From assembly GCA_902729315.2 (NCBI GenBank), contig LR746266.1:6027259-6091258 (forward strand): a stretch of DNA of 64,000 nucleotides. Direction: 5' to 3'. The notes below the pieces were generated by a model. That model saw only the letters and a list, made by a program, of their open reading frames with translations. It searched no databases and was not told the DNA's origin. The number at the start of each line of letters is the position of its first letter. The first letter of the stretch is position 1. A program made the position numbers and the translations under genes. This stretch comes from Spirodela intermedia (taxonomy: Eukaryota; Streptophyta; Magnoliopsida; Alismatales; Araceae). This document shows, piece by piece, positions 49,990-62,417 of this stretch.

Positions 49990-50545
49990 ATGGATACACA
50001 GCCTGGTCAGACATCAGACATAATCAGCAGCCGGCCGAAGGATGCCATTCTGTCCATCATCACCCTATTTCCGATCAAGGATGCCCTCAGGCTAGGTGTC
50101 CTCACCGACCAGCAGCTCCCATAGTTGAATACTAAAAATGGTGGAAGGCATCGATCTCCTTCCCTCTCGGCTCCATCTGTCTACCAGGTCACACGATGCA
50201 CCAGATCTCTGCAACAAGGGAGTTCAATACTTTTTCTTCAAGCTAGGCCCTATTGTAGACCGTAGGATCTCTTCCTCTTCCTTCTCTTGTGAGCCGCTCA
50301 AGTGCTTTAAGCTACACAGCTGCAGGATTAGCATTCCTTCTGAATTCCGCGCCTTCGACGTGCTGACTAGCCTCCACCTGTGTGAAGTCACCTTTGCTGA
50401 GGGGCGCTTGCAGCGGTCACTCTCGAGGCTCTCACATCCGACTAATTACTCTCTGGTTGGGATAGTCTGTCGACGATTTACTGATATTCAAGGCCCAAAT
50501 CTGCAAACTCTTCGCTTCAGTGGTTCATTCAGAGATCCACAGAAG
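49990..50545 (+). pseudogene. F-box/LRR (FBD-type) pseudogene
   Basis: The first part (49990-50124) reads MDTQPGQTSDIISSRPKDAI, then LFPIKDALRLGVLT, the F-box helix of FBD/LRR-type SCF adaptors, and ends at an early TAG just where the invariant Trp region should follow. The LRR part continues in a separate frame from about 50145 with YFFFKLG, SFSCEPLKCFKLHSCRISIP, FDVLTSLHLCEVTFAEG and PNLQTLRFSGSFRD. Much of the protein between and after these blocks is missing, so no working F-box protein can be made. The 176-codon frame over the LRR part is a remnant. Confidence 0.72.
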
Positions 50546-50673
50546 CATTTATTGATTGTGATTATTCATAGCCTAAGTGTGACACCCATGGCATGGAGGA
50601 ATGAGGTCTTGGGCACACTGACACGTGGGCTACTGAGAAAGAGTATACACTGGGAAGCCATCCTGTAAAAGTG

Positions 50674-50712
50674 AGATGACCATGACCATGACCATGACCA
50701 TGACCATGACCT
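50674..50712 (+). repeat. (ATGACC)n hexanucleotide repeat
   Basis: Six perfect or near-perfect ATGACC units follow the F-box pseudogene, beyond its open frame. Confidence 0.95.
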
Positions 50713-52241
50713 TGGAGGAGACAGACTCCTGCAGGTGTATTTCTGAGTGAGTGCTACATTCTCCTTGCGCAGAGATGAAGATTACTTGGCATTAGATGAG
50801 CAGCAGCAGTCGAGGCTGGTACGGGTGGTAAGAGCAGGAATACTTTGAGTTTGACCTGCGACACTACGTTCCAGGCCACTAAAAGTATAGTCCCAGATCT
50901 TAGTAATGAAATTCGGAGATTTATCTAGATAATACCTAAACACTTGGGCTTCGTAGCTTTACATTAAAGGTGGGTTATTTGGTCTTTCCTATCCTTTGGT
51001 CCTCTGTCTTGCTTTACTTGTGAATCGCTCTCTCTTTTTTTGTATAGTTTCTTCTCACTTGTAGTGAACGAGAGAGCATGGATCTGACCTGTAATTATCT
51101 AAAGACCTCTGCGTGCATAGGAAGTGGTCTTTTGCGAGAATTCGAAATAATGGCTTCTAAATCCTCACATTTTCTATCATTTTTATATTAAAAAAATAAT
51201 ACGTTGTTAGCTTTTTTCAATGCTAAAATGTGTTTGATTTTCATTATTCCGTATTTTGGCTGATTTATTTATGGGTTCATGTAGACCGAGCCAAATCGAG
51301 ATACATCGATGGGACTCATTAGAAACTTGTTGGAAACGGTGCAAGACCATGGTTGCTACTCTTATTGACATTCCAACTCCTTTTTCCCTTGGGAAAAACT
51401 AAATAAAATTTAATAAATTGATATGTTTCACACGACAAATATCCATATTTATCTGTAGATTTCAACCAAAGATTTTCTTTTTAGCTATATTTCAGGTATT
51501 TTCGATCGAAGGAGGCTGCCGAATGGTCTGACTTTTCACTGAATCGATCCAATGGCGGAAGTCAAATTATGATCCAATCAGATAACTAGATTTTGAGCAG
51601 AAGATGATGAATTAACTAGTTTGTGGGCTTTAATTTACTTTTAATCTTTAAATCCCAATTGAACGTTATTTATATGAAGGCGATGGATCGTACGATTACA
51701 TCATCTTTGTGTCAAATTTATTTTTATTTTTTGTAAAATATTTCGTGTTGTGGATAAATATATTTAAATATATATAAAAAATGAAATTCAGACGCGTGAT
51801 TGATGAGTAATCGGGTCTTTTGAATCTTGAAAGCCCGGACTATTATTTCCTTATATTTGTAAGGGTGAAATTCGAGAGCGACAACCCACATGCAACTAAC
51901 GTATCTTCCTAGCGATCCTGCCTTGAGAAGCCACCCACCCGTTGTGGTGGTGCCCCACCCGGGCCTCCGCCGATCAGAATTCGAAGGCCAGAATTGTTCT
52001 TCTCACAAGCGTGTGAAACCGCGTGCGGATGTGGTCTCCTTCCTCTGCCAGCCAACCATCTCCACCACCTGAACCTCCCACACCTTATCTCCGCTCCTCC
52101 CCCTTCCTCCCCCGTAGGAACCTCCCCTTTAACACCCCCTCCACTTCACGAACCCTTAATCTTCTCGCAGCTCCTTCCTGGTTCTCTGAATTCCGCCTTA
52201 TCAGTCGCTTTTCTGCAGATTCCGAGGTGGGTTCGACGGGA
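50713..52241. other. intergenic and petM upstream region
   Basis: AT-rich, with no coding similarity. The C-rich pyrimidine stretch 52060-52160 just upstream of petM is probably its 5' UTR. Confidence 0.5.
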
Positions 52242-52592
52242 ATGGCGACGATCTCCCAGGCGACCTCGCCGGCGGCGGCCCAGATCTCCGGCCACAGGCG
52301 TGCCACGAGGTACGTCGGAAAACTAAGCTCCTTCGGCGGGTTGAAAGCCCACGACAGAGTGGCGGCGCTGGGAACCCACGAATGCGCCGCCCAGTCGTTC
52401 ACCAGGGTGACCGCCGCCGCCCTGAAGGGGGCTTCGCGGGGGAAGGCCAAAGGGGGAGCTCTCTCTTCCACGTGTAATGCCACCGCAGAGATCTTCAGGA
52501 TCGCAGCGATCATGAACGGCCTCGTCCTCGTCGGGGTCGCCGTCGGGTTCGTCCTCTTGCGAGTGGAGGCTTCACTGGAGGAAGCAGAGTGA
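52242..52592 (+). CDS. petM: cytochrome b6f complex subunit 7 precursor (PetM)
   Basis: A nuclear gene for a small single-helix subunit of the thylakoid cytochrome b6f complex, which passes electrons between the photosystems. One exon, 116 aa. The first ~80 residues form a Ser/Ala/Arg-rich plastid transit region with the plant-conserved [12 protein letters not shown] and a [10 protein letters not shown] processing-site block. The mature part is [20 protein letters not shown] followed by [14 protein letters not shown]: one transmembrane helix and an acidic stromal tail. It matches the Arabidopsis PetM precursor At2g26500 in length and in these blocks. The ATG at 52242 is the first that yields a transit peptide of usual size; upstream in-frame codons lack an ATG. 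Confidence 0.93.
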   Translation: MATISQATSPAAAQISGHRRATRYVGKLSSFGGLKAHDRVAALGTHECAAQSFTRVTAAALKGASRGKAKGGALSSTCNATAEIFRIAAIMNGLVLVGVAVGFVLLRVEASLEEAE

Positions 52593-53509
52593 CGGTGCCG
52601 TCACCGGCGGACTCCCCTTCCCCTCTCTTCCTCCTCGCTCTGTCACTCTCTTATCTCTCTCTCTCTCGCTCGCTCGCTCGCGCTCTTCCTCACTGCCCAA
52701 ATGTAGAACCGAACTGCTTCTGATCATCAGCAGTTGACTTTGGGTTGATGTCGTGCACCGAATACATTCGATTGCTCAGCAGCAGTTAACTTTCGACTAC
52801 TTTTGATCACCAAGAAGGCCGGCCGAAATCCTCTCTCCATGTCTTCACCTTCTCCGTGCCCACCTCTGCGCAAAAGGGAAAGTTTCCATGGGTGGAAATA
52901 ACACAGGTTTCCAGTGACGATGTGACCTGGTCAGACCCCTCGAATCCTTGCGTAGAATTCATACAGAACATAGTAAATCAACCCCGTCTACATTAAAATA
53001 GAGACAGCTTTATATTAGATAATTTGATAATTTAGAATGATTTAAAGCTCTATTTGGTACGAACTATGAGCAACCAGATGCTCCCTCTCTCTCTCCCCCC
53101 TCTTATCATTCAATCAAAGTATCATGCGAGAGGATGGAGTCATCTTGCTCAAGGTCAGTGTATGTGGGTTCGGATAATTCGGCCATAATATTTTTAGTGA
53201 TAAAATATTATTGCAGTGGAGTAATGAGCTATACTGGATCAATTTTGGACAAAATCCTATTCAAATAGGCGGTATCTAAAGGAAGTCAAATGCTGACCGC
53301 GACCGCCCCCTTAGAGAACAAAGATCGGTCAGCCGACCGACCTGCTTGGAAACGAAGTCAGGCTTTGTATCTGATGATGGGCCATCTAAAGTTAGCGTCC
53401 GGCTATCGAACATCTGGCTGCCACGACCGGCGAGCTCCCCTTTTCCTCCCAGTCAAACGGAGGAATGATACGGCCTTTCCCAGGCCAGAAAAGAATGGGC
53501 TTCAGCCTT

Positions 53510-53510
<1 letters not shown>

Positions 53511-53568
<58 letters not shown>
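53511..53568. repeat. (CT)n microsatellite
   Basis: About 26 CT units, nearly perfect. Confidence 0.95.
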
Positions 53569-53571
<3 letters not shown>

Positions 53572-55872
53572 CCCCGGAGTTTATTTTCTGGGCTTTTCTC
53601 TACAGGTCTAGTGCAATTCGGGCCCGCCCGTTGACACCATTCCCTTGCCAAGGTTCTCCCGTCGTCATGGTAGGGTCCTCGGGGGATGGGGGCGAGGTAG
53701 GTTTTCTTCCGGAAAGGAAAACCCTAGTCGCCCTACGCTGCATGGCGGTGGGCTCCCACAAGAAAACGTGGCCAAGGAGGGAACTCCCGGTCACAAAAGC
53801 CATTAGATTCCAAGCGCGTCCCTTCCCTGCTGCACTCGATTCGCTTGTCTTCTTCCAGCATTATCCCAGGCGTTCAGATGTAGTCGCCGGCTTCACGTGG
53901 CTCGTGGCCGTAGTTTATTGCTCCCTAAGAGCCCTGCATATGCCCTCTACGGCCCTGCCTCCTTCCTCCAGGGCTAAAGCTAAGCATGCGTCGCCGCCTC
54001 AGTCTCTGCTCCATCCGGCTCCACTGTGGGAGGCCTCTCGGGCTCGCCGGCATTTGGAAGACTACTCGTAGAAGACACCGAGGAATTCGAATGGAGCTCC
54101 GCCTACGGCGCTGCGTACGGCCTCCACCAGCGAGCCGTTTTCTGCTCGACTGCTCATAGAAGAGCAGAGGGATCAGTACGGAGCAGCGCCTTCTTCTCTC
54201 TGCGCATGCTTTTCTCGGAAAACCTTGAACGCTACTAGAGCTTGCGTCTTCTTAGAAGGTAGTCTGCATCACACTAATCCGTATACAGAGAGAGAGACGC
54301 TGGATTGAGCTTGGCCCAAACCTGACCTCACCCTCCCCTACAGTCCCCTAATGCAAGCAGGTCATGTCAATCACCGAAGGTAGGAAGGTTGGGGGGGAGT
54401 AGGGGAGAGAGAGAGGGAAAGAGAGGGAGACACCGAGTTTTTTTTCTCCCGGAGGACGCATTTTAGTCGATGGACGGTAGCACGGAGCTCAGCGTGGCCG
54501 AATAATTGAACTGACTTTTCTACCATGGGAGCAGCAAGCAGCATCCGGAGAGCGTCGCTCCGGACAAGTGATATGGAAAGGAGTCCAACTGCGGAAAGCA
54601 ACCGATGAAGAGAAGACCTTTACGATGAGATTGGGAGAAACCCAGATCCCATGTTTATGGCGGAGCCCTAATTCCCGGTCCATGTGACCTCTTTGGCGAG
54701 GGGGAAGACGACGGTCCCCGCGGCAATATCTTATCCGGAGGAGAGGTGGCGAAGAGGTTGCGCTCCGACTGACGACGGGATAGGAAAAGGAGCGGAATAT
54801 CCCATACTGGTGAATCAAAATAAGAAAACCCCTTGAAGGCTTTCGTACCCGGCAATGGGCCCTCCTGGTGACCAGAGGAATCCTATGAATGGCTACGAGC
54901 CAAAGCATGGAGATTTAGCCATGCATACCCTAGATGTTCCTCTCTCTCTCTCTCTCTCTCTACAGGAAGACTCGTTTGCTCGCATGTATTTTACACTTCA
55001 CCTTCATTCATGCCCATGGGAGAAGACTCAATGGGCACACACACACACACAGATAGAGAGAGAGAGAGAGAGAGAGAGGAGATTGAGGAAAGTTTGTAGG
55101 AGTAAAAGGCCTGTCCTTGGGTTGCTCGCTTCGCTTCTTTTCTTCTGCGACTACAGCGACAGATGAGCTTTCGGTTTTAATATCTAGGGTTCGGGGTCGA
55201 TCTGAGCTGCGACTATGTAAAGAGCGAGAACCTGTTTCGGTCATCTCCTTCCCTCGTCCCCGTAAAGGAAAAGGAGAGAGGGAGAAAAGTTGCGGTGATA
55301 GCCATGGCGGTGAAAAGCCGAGGACACTTTTAAGCTCCATTATTGAATCTTCATGTGCGAGGTGGGCCTTGGTCAGCAGTCTCTGTTATACAATAAGCTA
55401 TCGCGATCACGTTAATCTACAATTAAAGGTGTTATCCTTGGAGAGAGAGAGAGAGAGAGAGAGAGAAAGCACCGCCGGTCTTACATAAGAATACGTAGGA
55501 AAGGAGGAAGAAATCTAGGCTCTCTTTTGTTCATTGGACGCCATTTCTTCATCCACCAAGATATTAAATTGCTGACTGATCGATCGAACGGCGGCATCGT
55601 GTACACAAAGTGTGCTCGAGGACTTGGGAACGGCGCGTCTCTCGCTCATTAATTCGGGCATCCATTGTTGCATGCATCCAATGCAGTCCACGAATCTCCA
55701 CAGTATAAAAACCTCTGTAAATTACGCAGACGAGGAGCTGTTGAGCCGCCTGCAAGACGGCCTCATCTACGGGACCCATCCTTTTTGTCTCTGATCCTAA
55801 AATAATGAACCAGATGAGATGAGGTTTTTAATCTCCCCGTAGGCGCTTGATCGAGCTGTGGAGGTGTGAACA

Positions 55873-55904
<32 letters not shown>

Positions 55905-56021
55905 CGGTCGAGATATGAACGAGCTTAATAAATTAGGATCCTACAATGAACATGCAATAACCCATTCATGTCGAAAACTGTGACACAGAGAAATATAGAG
56001 ATTTTAATCTATATATATATA

Positions 56022-56097
56022 GCGAGAGAGAGGGAGAGAGAGGGAGAGGGAGAGGGAGAGGGAGAGGGAGAGGGAGAGAGAGAGAGAGGGAGAGGGA

Positions 56098-56169
<72 letters not shown>
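56022..56169. repeat. long compound (GA)n / (GAGAGG)n array
   Basis: About 148 bp of pure purine strand. GAGAGG hexamers at 56038-56105 are followed by uninterrupted GA to 56168. Confidence 0.95.
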
Positions 56170-56170
<1 letters not shown>

Positions 56171-57690
56171 GATAGTCAATTAGGGCCGTCTAATGAATGT
56201 CCAGTCGTGTCGAAGATGTGCAGTGTGCGAGACGACGAATCGAACGATCAGCAGAAGCAAAGCCGGCATAATAATCAATGCCATTGGCTGATTAGGGAGT
56301 TCGACGATGCAATCGGTGTGGCTAGAAAAGGGATCCGATTGTCAGACATTCATTCCTGCATGAAATATTTAGATCCACTTGTGGTGCGAGCTGTTCTCGT
56401 CTTCTGAAGAACCGCAGCATACGCGAAGAATCTTGGCTGTCCCCTGCAAGAAGACGCGTTCAGATCCGAGCCTCAAGGTAATTGGAAGAAGAAGACCGTG
56501 GAAGGTGGGGGCGGGCGATTTGAAATCTTCTTCTGCTCACGTTGCACTCCCCAGTGGTTTGACCATTGACTAACCGGCGAGGGCTCCCCGATCGACTCCA
56601 GATCTTCTGCGCGCTGCCCTCCTTTGTTTACTGGGGTGTGGAATGCGAGATGAGAACAAGGCGGCGAGTTGAGGAAGAGAAAGGTTCGCATTCCCGAGCA
56701 GAGGATCAAATAAAGTAGAACCCGCCGCGTTCGCCGCTGACCGCAGCTTCGAAGTCCATCACCAAACGATGAACACCACCAGCTCCTCCACCACCTTCGA
56801 AAAGTTCTTCCCACTCGGACTCCGCAGACAAAAAACCAGAATAATCCCTTCCCACAGGAATATGTGACCTCTCTCTCTCTCTCTCCATCTCTTCCCCATC
56901 TGGCAATCAGAGATATTGAAAGGATTACTATATGACGAATCTTTTCCAGCTATTAAGAGCAGGTTTCATAACCCCCGATGCCTCTTTGTTGTTGTTCTCT
57001 TTGTTGTATATGTAGGGTCTAATAATCTAAGAAAGTAAAGGGTTCTGCCGGGAGAAGAGAGCGCACGTGAGAAGAGCTCGTGGGAGGGGCGTCGGCGGCG
57101 GGATGAGAGCGAGATCTGGTCCGGGGGTGCTCGATGGGCGCCCGTGGGAGAATATCTGAAGACGAGATGGAACATTGCCTAGCGGAAGGAAGGTGGCCGA
57201 CGAACCCGCGACTGCAGGCAATCCGTGCCGGCAGCGGAAGGGGAGTGGGGTTTGGGGGGGAAGAGAAAACTCTCTTCCCATCGTCAGCAGTAGCGCGTGG
57301 CCAGCAGTCGCGGGTTCTCCGGACATCCTGAGCCCCCTCGCGCATTAACCTTCCGTGCTTAAAGATGAGGCATTTATTGACAGGACTACCTCATTAACCA
57401 GCACTTGCAGGAGCATTTTGCCCATCTCCGGACCACACGTCCCCCCTGCATGTTTCATATCCCCGTTCCTGAGAGAGAGAGAGAGAGAGAGAGCTTCTCT
57501 CCCTTCTCACTGTTCATCCTCACTCCCCCAACTTTTGGCCCCTTCTCTCTTACTCGGGAAAGTGCACCCTTCCCCACACGTCTCGACGCCGTCATTCATG
57601 GGCAGGTGGCCTCCCTTCCGTTCTGGTCCTCCTCGCTCTTCTAATCACAAGCCACTCATGACCTAATCGATAGCATCTGTATTTATTCTC

Positions 57691-57723
57691 CACCCCCTCC
57701 CCCCCCTCCCCCCCTCCCCCCCA
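57691..57723. promoter_or_regulatory. four C-runs upstream of KANADI (potential i-motif / G-quadruplex)
   Basis: Consecutive runs of about 5, 8, 7 and 7 C separated by single T, 184-216 bp upstream of the KANADI ATG. The minus strand therefore has four G-runs with one-base loops, the textbook pattern for a stable G-quadruplex. The structure itself is inferred. Confidence 0.6.
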
Positions 57724-57906
57724 CATCACACCACCTCAGTCACTACTTTCCCCGTCGCCTCCGGCAGCCGTCGGCTTTTCCCCCTTCGTCACCACTTCAT
57801 TTTTCCGCAGCGTATTCGGAAGCTTTGCGAGAGGTGATCTTTTCCCAGTGCATGGTTCCCTGAGATCTTCCTGCGTCTTCTTCGCAGTCGTTTATATGTA
57901 GGCTGG

Positions 57907-59866
57907 ATGAGGACAGCAACAGGAGCTCTTCTGCCTGACCTCACATTACAGATCAGTCCGCCGGCGCTCTCCGCATCTGAAACATGGAATGACGGCGGCT
58001 ACAACGGATTTATGAGGGCAGAGATGGTAGGAGAGAGGAATTCGGCGATCAGTTCGGGAGGCGGCCTCATCAGCAGCCACCTCGGGGGTTTCCTGCACCA
58101 CGACCATCTTCAGCACCAGCATCAACTCCATCACTACTTCCTTCACCACCCGCAGATCATCGGTAGAGAATTCAAGCGGAATTCGAGATCCACGCTTTCG
58201 GGGAAGAGGAACATTCGAGCTCCGAGGATGAGATGGACCAGCGCCCTCCACGCGCACTTTGTTCACGCCGTGGAACTTCTCGGCGGACATGAGAGTAAGC
58301 ACCTCGTCGTCCACTGACATGGAATCCTGTGGCCAACATGCTTGGTTACCGGGCAATCGCTTCAACTAGCCGTCATATATACTCTGATCAAGCTTCTGCA
58401 CGTCTCTAATGGTTGCCAGGAGCTACGCCCAAATCGGTCCTGGAGCTGATGAACGTGAAGGACCTCACGCTAGCTCATGTAAAGAGCCATTTGCAGGTGA
58501 GGAGAGCCTCGGAAACCCAAATTCCCTTCTACTGACGAAACATTCGTTCAGTTTCCTTGATGGTTCCACATCTCTCAATACAGTAAGCGCATTCTGAAGG
58601 TGAAATAGAGAATGCCCTCTCGGAAATGATTCCAGAGGATGATCTCCCCCTCCTCTCTGCGTTTCTCACTGATATTCTTCATCTGGGTATTTTCTACGCA
58701 GATGTACAGAACAGTCAAGAGCACAGACAGAGGAACTGGTAATAAGATCTCTCCATCGCTTCTCTCATTTTCTGATCTAAACGTTTTGCGACGGAGACCT
58801 ATTCATCTTGATGACACTCAATAAAATCGACGAGCAGACGAGGTTTTGCAACGAGGAACAGCTATCGTGGGGGATGCGGAATATGGACAATCCCATGGGG
58901 GAACCCCGTTCAATCTCAATCAGTTCATCCCGCCGGCGACCTCCTCCAAGATCTTCCTTCCCAGCCCCGGGTGAGTTTTCCGTCTTGACTTCCCTTACGG
59001 CCGTCACCTCCAACACCCACCGTTTTCGACCCAAATGGCCGCCTACAACAGACAACCCTGTCGTGACGCACGTGCCGATAAGACTCGCTCACACGCAGAC
59101 CAGCACGGCCGACCCCGTCATCGTTCCTCGTGTGGATCGATGTTGTCGTCAGAATGCCGTGCCGTGCCGTGTTTCTGTCAGATGTTCTCACTTTTTCCTT
59201 GCCGCTACTTCTATGAATAGTGATCATTGAATAGATGTGTATAGGGACGAGATTTCCAGCTGAACCACATTCACCTTCCTCACTCTGTCAGAAAGAATAA
59301 GCCCATCTCTCTCAACTCTACTCTCTCTCTCTCTCTCTCTCTCGCTATCTATCTATCTATCTCCCCGTTCTCTTACGTTTGTGTCCCGCTTCTATGCAGA
59401 GGGCAATATCTCTCATCGCCGGAGAAGAACGCTTGGACTCAGTGCAGAGACAACGAACCAGACAAAGTGAATCCACGACAGAACAACATCGTAAACGGGT
59501 ACTCAAAGGTAACAACTTTCACCCACTTCACTTCCAGACTCCGTTGAGATCATGATTCTGGAGGACGGAGGATCTTATGTTGACTTTTCGTGATTATACG
59601 CCAACCTTCACTCCATCTCTCTAAATCCCTTGAAACTCTACCGTCCTCTTGGATTGTGGTCATGGGTAATATGGATGATGATGCTAAGATCTCTTCCACC
59701 TCTTTCGCTGATGCAGATGGAAGCGTGGCGAGAGACTGTGGAGGAATCGAGCAGCGGCAGCGAAGGGGTGTATGGGGGCTCTTCGTCCTCGTCTGAGGTT
59801 CTCCCACCGGAGCTCCTTCGAGGGCCACCCAATCTAGAGATTACCCTAGGAAGGCAAAGTTGGTAG
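57907..59866 (+). CDS. KANADI-type GARP (MYB-like) transcription factor
   Basis: A nuclear repressor that specifies abaxial identity of leaves and ovule integuments. Six exons: 57907-58294, 58420-58496, 58702-58738, 58838-58970, 59400-59508 and 59717-59866, giving 297 aa. The N-terminus has the family's LPDLTLQISPP EAR-like box, then a His-rich tract (~55-80). The GARP domain starts with KRNIRAPRMRWTSALHAHFV, and its helix 3 is split over exons 2-3 (ATPKSVLELMNVKDLTLAHV, then KSHLQMYRTVKSTDRG). The C-terminus ends with PNLEITLGRQSW, the conserved LGR box. Exon 4 uses the acceptor at 58837 because the next frame upstream contains a stop. The spacing of EAR box and GARP and the short length suggest a KAN4/ATS- or KAN1-like member; which one is unsure. 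A CT microsatellite lies in intron 4. Confidence 0.94.
59318..59344. repeat. (CT)n in KANADI intron 4
   Basis: A CT run followed by (CTAT)n at 59344-59362, about 40 bp before the exon 5 acceptor, forming an unusually long polypyrimidine context. Confidence 0.9.
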
Positions 59867-60480
59867 ACAGACCCCACCGAGTCTATGAGAGAGCTGACCC
59901 TTCTCTAGTCTTAGTAAGATCAGCGTGCCGAGGTTTCGTAGTGTCAAAGGATACAATGACGTCGAGCTAAGTTAGCCTGCTCATAAAAGGTGTTTTTTTC
60001 TCCATGGTTGCGTAAAAACTAAGGGCATCTACCGGTGCACATACTTAGACTTATACATAGATTAATCTATAAATAGTTAAGATATATGTGCCCACTATGC
60101 GTACATTCAGTAATAGGCTTCACTTCAATAATAGGCTCATATGAACTAGCACAGGCGAATCAACTCGTTTGATTAAGTCACATGCTGGGCTTTCCTTCCT
60201 ATATTTGTAGGCTCATATGAACATCCCCGCGCTGAGATATGTCAAACGGTCTCGATTTAAGATGCGTGGACTAGATCATGTGTTTGACTTACGCTGAGTC
60301 CATATGGCCTGCTTCCTTGGTGGGGTAGCTATTGTGATAACAGAAGCGTCCACAGAGGATAACAGAAGGGTACACATACCCCTTCACATCTTGTTTCTCC
60401 CACATTCACACCACCTCTCACAACTTCCTTATTCTTCTCCAACGTCCAACCTTTTATAATATATATTTATATACACATAC

Positions 60481-60517
<37 letters not shown>

Positions 60518-60597
60518 TGGGTAGAGAGAGAAACCATAAATACTAGAGGTGCAAACCTGACCCTCTTCTTCTCACGTGTTCCTTTTTTAATTAATTA

Positions 60598-60628
<31 letters not shown>

Positions 60629-61268
60629 CACACATAGAGCGCGCGCGCGAGAGAGAGAGAGAGCATCCCAATTGGTTTGACCGGTCAATAACAAGAAGTA
60701 ACTAGTTCACGTTGGCATTAGTAAGTGGAATACCGAGAGAGAGAGAGAGAGAGAGAGAGAGGCATAATGTGCAAGGTCTAATAGGACGGCTATGAGCGGT
60801 GACTAGTAAGATCCAATCCAGCATTGAACGGCCGCACGCGCCCATCCTCGGGAAGCCTTAATTTGGAACTTTAGACGAATTAAAAGGCTATTAAAATGAT
60901 TAAAAAATACATTTTAACCATAATTTCATGCCAGAAAATAGAGTGAGGCTTATGACAAACACTTCGTGGGATTCGAATCTTACTATTTGAGAAAATTGCT
61001 TGAATTACTTTCGTCTGAAAAGGAAAATTAAAAAAAATGCAAAGGACTCTATTTTTTTTTATCTGACGTGGATAGTAATATGGAGACCATTCGAGCAAGG
61101 CCAACAAAATTCTCCACCGCTTCTATAGCCAACACTTCGTAAGACGAGTCTTTTTTTATTGGGCCTAATCCCCGGTTTCTTGATCTTATAAGCCCAATGG
61201 GCCTAGAAACATGCCCGGGCAGCCCACGTATTAGTTGGTCATCGTCCATTCAGTCAACTCTGACAGAT
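59867..61268. other. intergenic between KANADI and the xylanase (tail to tail)
   Basis: AT-rich with dense simple repeats: (GA)n at 60483-60516, (TA)n at 60598-60621, CA and GC dinucleotides at 60624-60648, and GA at 60650-60663 and 60735-60761. GGGCC motifs lie at 61158-61215. No gene was seen. Confidence 0.6.
60478..60765. repeat. cluster of GA, TA, CA and GC dinucleotide repeats
   Basis: Four different dinucleotide types occur within 290 bp, including a junction (TA)n-(CA)n-(GC)n-(GA)n at 60597-60664. The alternating purine-pyrimidine part can adopt unusual helix forms. Confidence 0.9.
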
Positions 61269-62359
61269 TCATATTCGGATGCTGAGATGCTTGGTCTCGT
61301 CGCCACGTGGCAAGGACAGAGTCGACTCGGCCGATCTGTTCCCGTGGGTGACCCGCACCTTGTATTCCCCCAGGAAGGCCTCGAAGCTGAAGGTGCCGTG
61401 CTCGTCGGTGGCTCCCGCCGCCGCCTTTGTCTCCCACTCCCGCAGCAGCCGGTCAACGGCGTCGCCGGCCGGCAGGTTGCGGAACTCGCCGTCGGTGAGG
61501 CACATCTGGTAGCAGCCCCTCGGGTGGAAGGCCGTCCACAGCATGATACCTTCCACCGCCGGGTGGGCGAACCCCTCTCGCAGGACCTGCTCCAGATACA
61601 CGGCCTGCAGCAACCAGACCCTCGTCAGTGACCCCCCCACGGCGGCGCATCTCCTCCTCCTCCTTCCTCACCTGAGTCTCCTGATGGAACGCCTTGTTGA
61701 TGTCGACCTCGGTGAGCCAGATGGGGAGGCCGAGGATCGCCAGCTTGTCGAGGACGGCCCTCATGAGGGGGACGTTGGGCCGGCCGAAGTGGCCCTGCAG
61801 CCCCACCCCCTCCAGCCGGGCGGCGCCGCCGTCCGCCAGCTCCTGCAACCGCAGGACGTAGGAGTCCACCGTGGAGTAGGCGTCGTCGCAGGTCTCGACC
61901 ACGTTGAACTCGTTCATGAAGAGGGTGGCGAGCGGGTCCGACCTCCGGGCGGCGTCGAAGAACCGACGTGAGGCGTCCTTCCCCAGCCGCTGCTCGTAGA
62001 AGTCGAAGTGCAGCATCTCGTTGTTCACGTCCCAGTGGACGAACTCGCCGCTGTATCGGCTGAGGAGGGAACCTATTCGGGATTCCACGGCGGCGGCGAG
62101 CTGGTCGTCGGTGAGGTTGCGGACCCACGCCGGCGTGTAGAGGGGGTTCTCCCAGAAGATGTTGTGCCCGCGGACGGCGATCCTGTTGGCCCGTGCGAAG
62201 CCCAGCAATTCGTCCGCCGCCGTGTAGTTAACCCGCCCCGCCTCCGGCTCGGTGGCGTACCACTTAAGCTCGTTCTCGAACACTGCAGCGTTGAACCTCT
62301 CCACGAACCAGGCCTGAAGAGACGACGTCCCCGTTAATTAGATAGATAGGTAGATGAGG

Positions 62360-62417
<58 letters not shown>

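Larger units (their letters stand above)
52593..57680. other. 5-kb gene-poor, microsatellite-rich region
   Basis: No supported gene. The open frames here (for example 53631-54071 and 54489-54908) lack similarity and codon structure. Contents include CT runs (53511-53567, 54940-54961, 55872-55902), GA runs (55051-55079, 55440-55466, 57471-57493) and the long GA block listed separately. Much of 53.3-55 kb is moderately GC-rich unique-looking sequence. Confidence 0.5.

Noticed and set aside
53631-54071. 146-codon plus-strand frame
   Set aside because: No similarity, no codon bias, overlaps open frames on the other strand; not supportable as a gene.
54489-54908. 139-codon minus-strand frame
   Set aside because: No recognised motif; composition like flanking non-coding DNA.
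55968-56183. Arg-Glu repeat protein
   Set aside because: Translation of the (GA)n array; the same applies to frames at 48447-48779 and 45007-45279.
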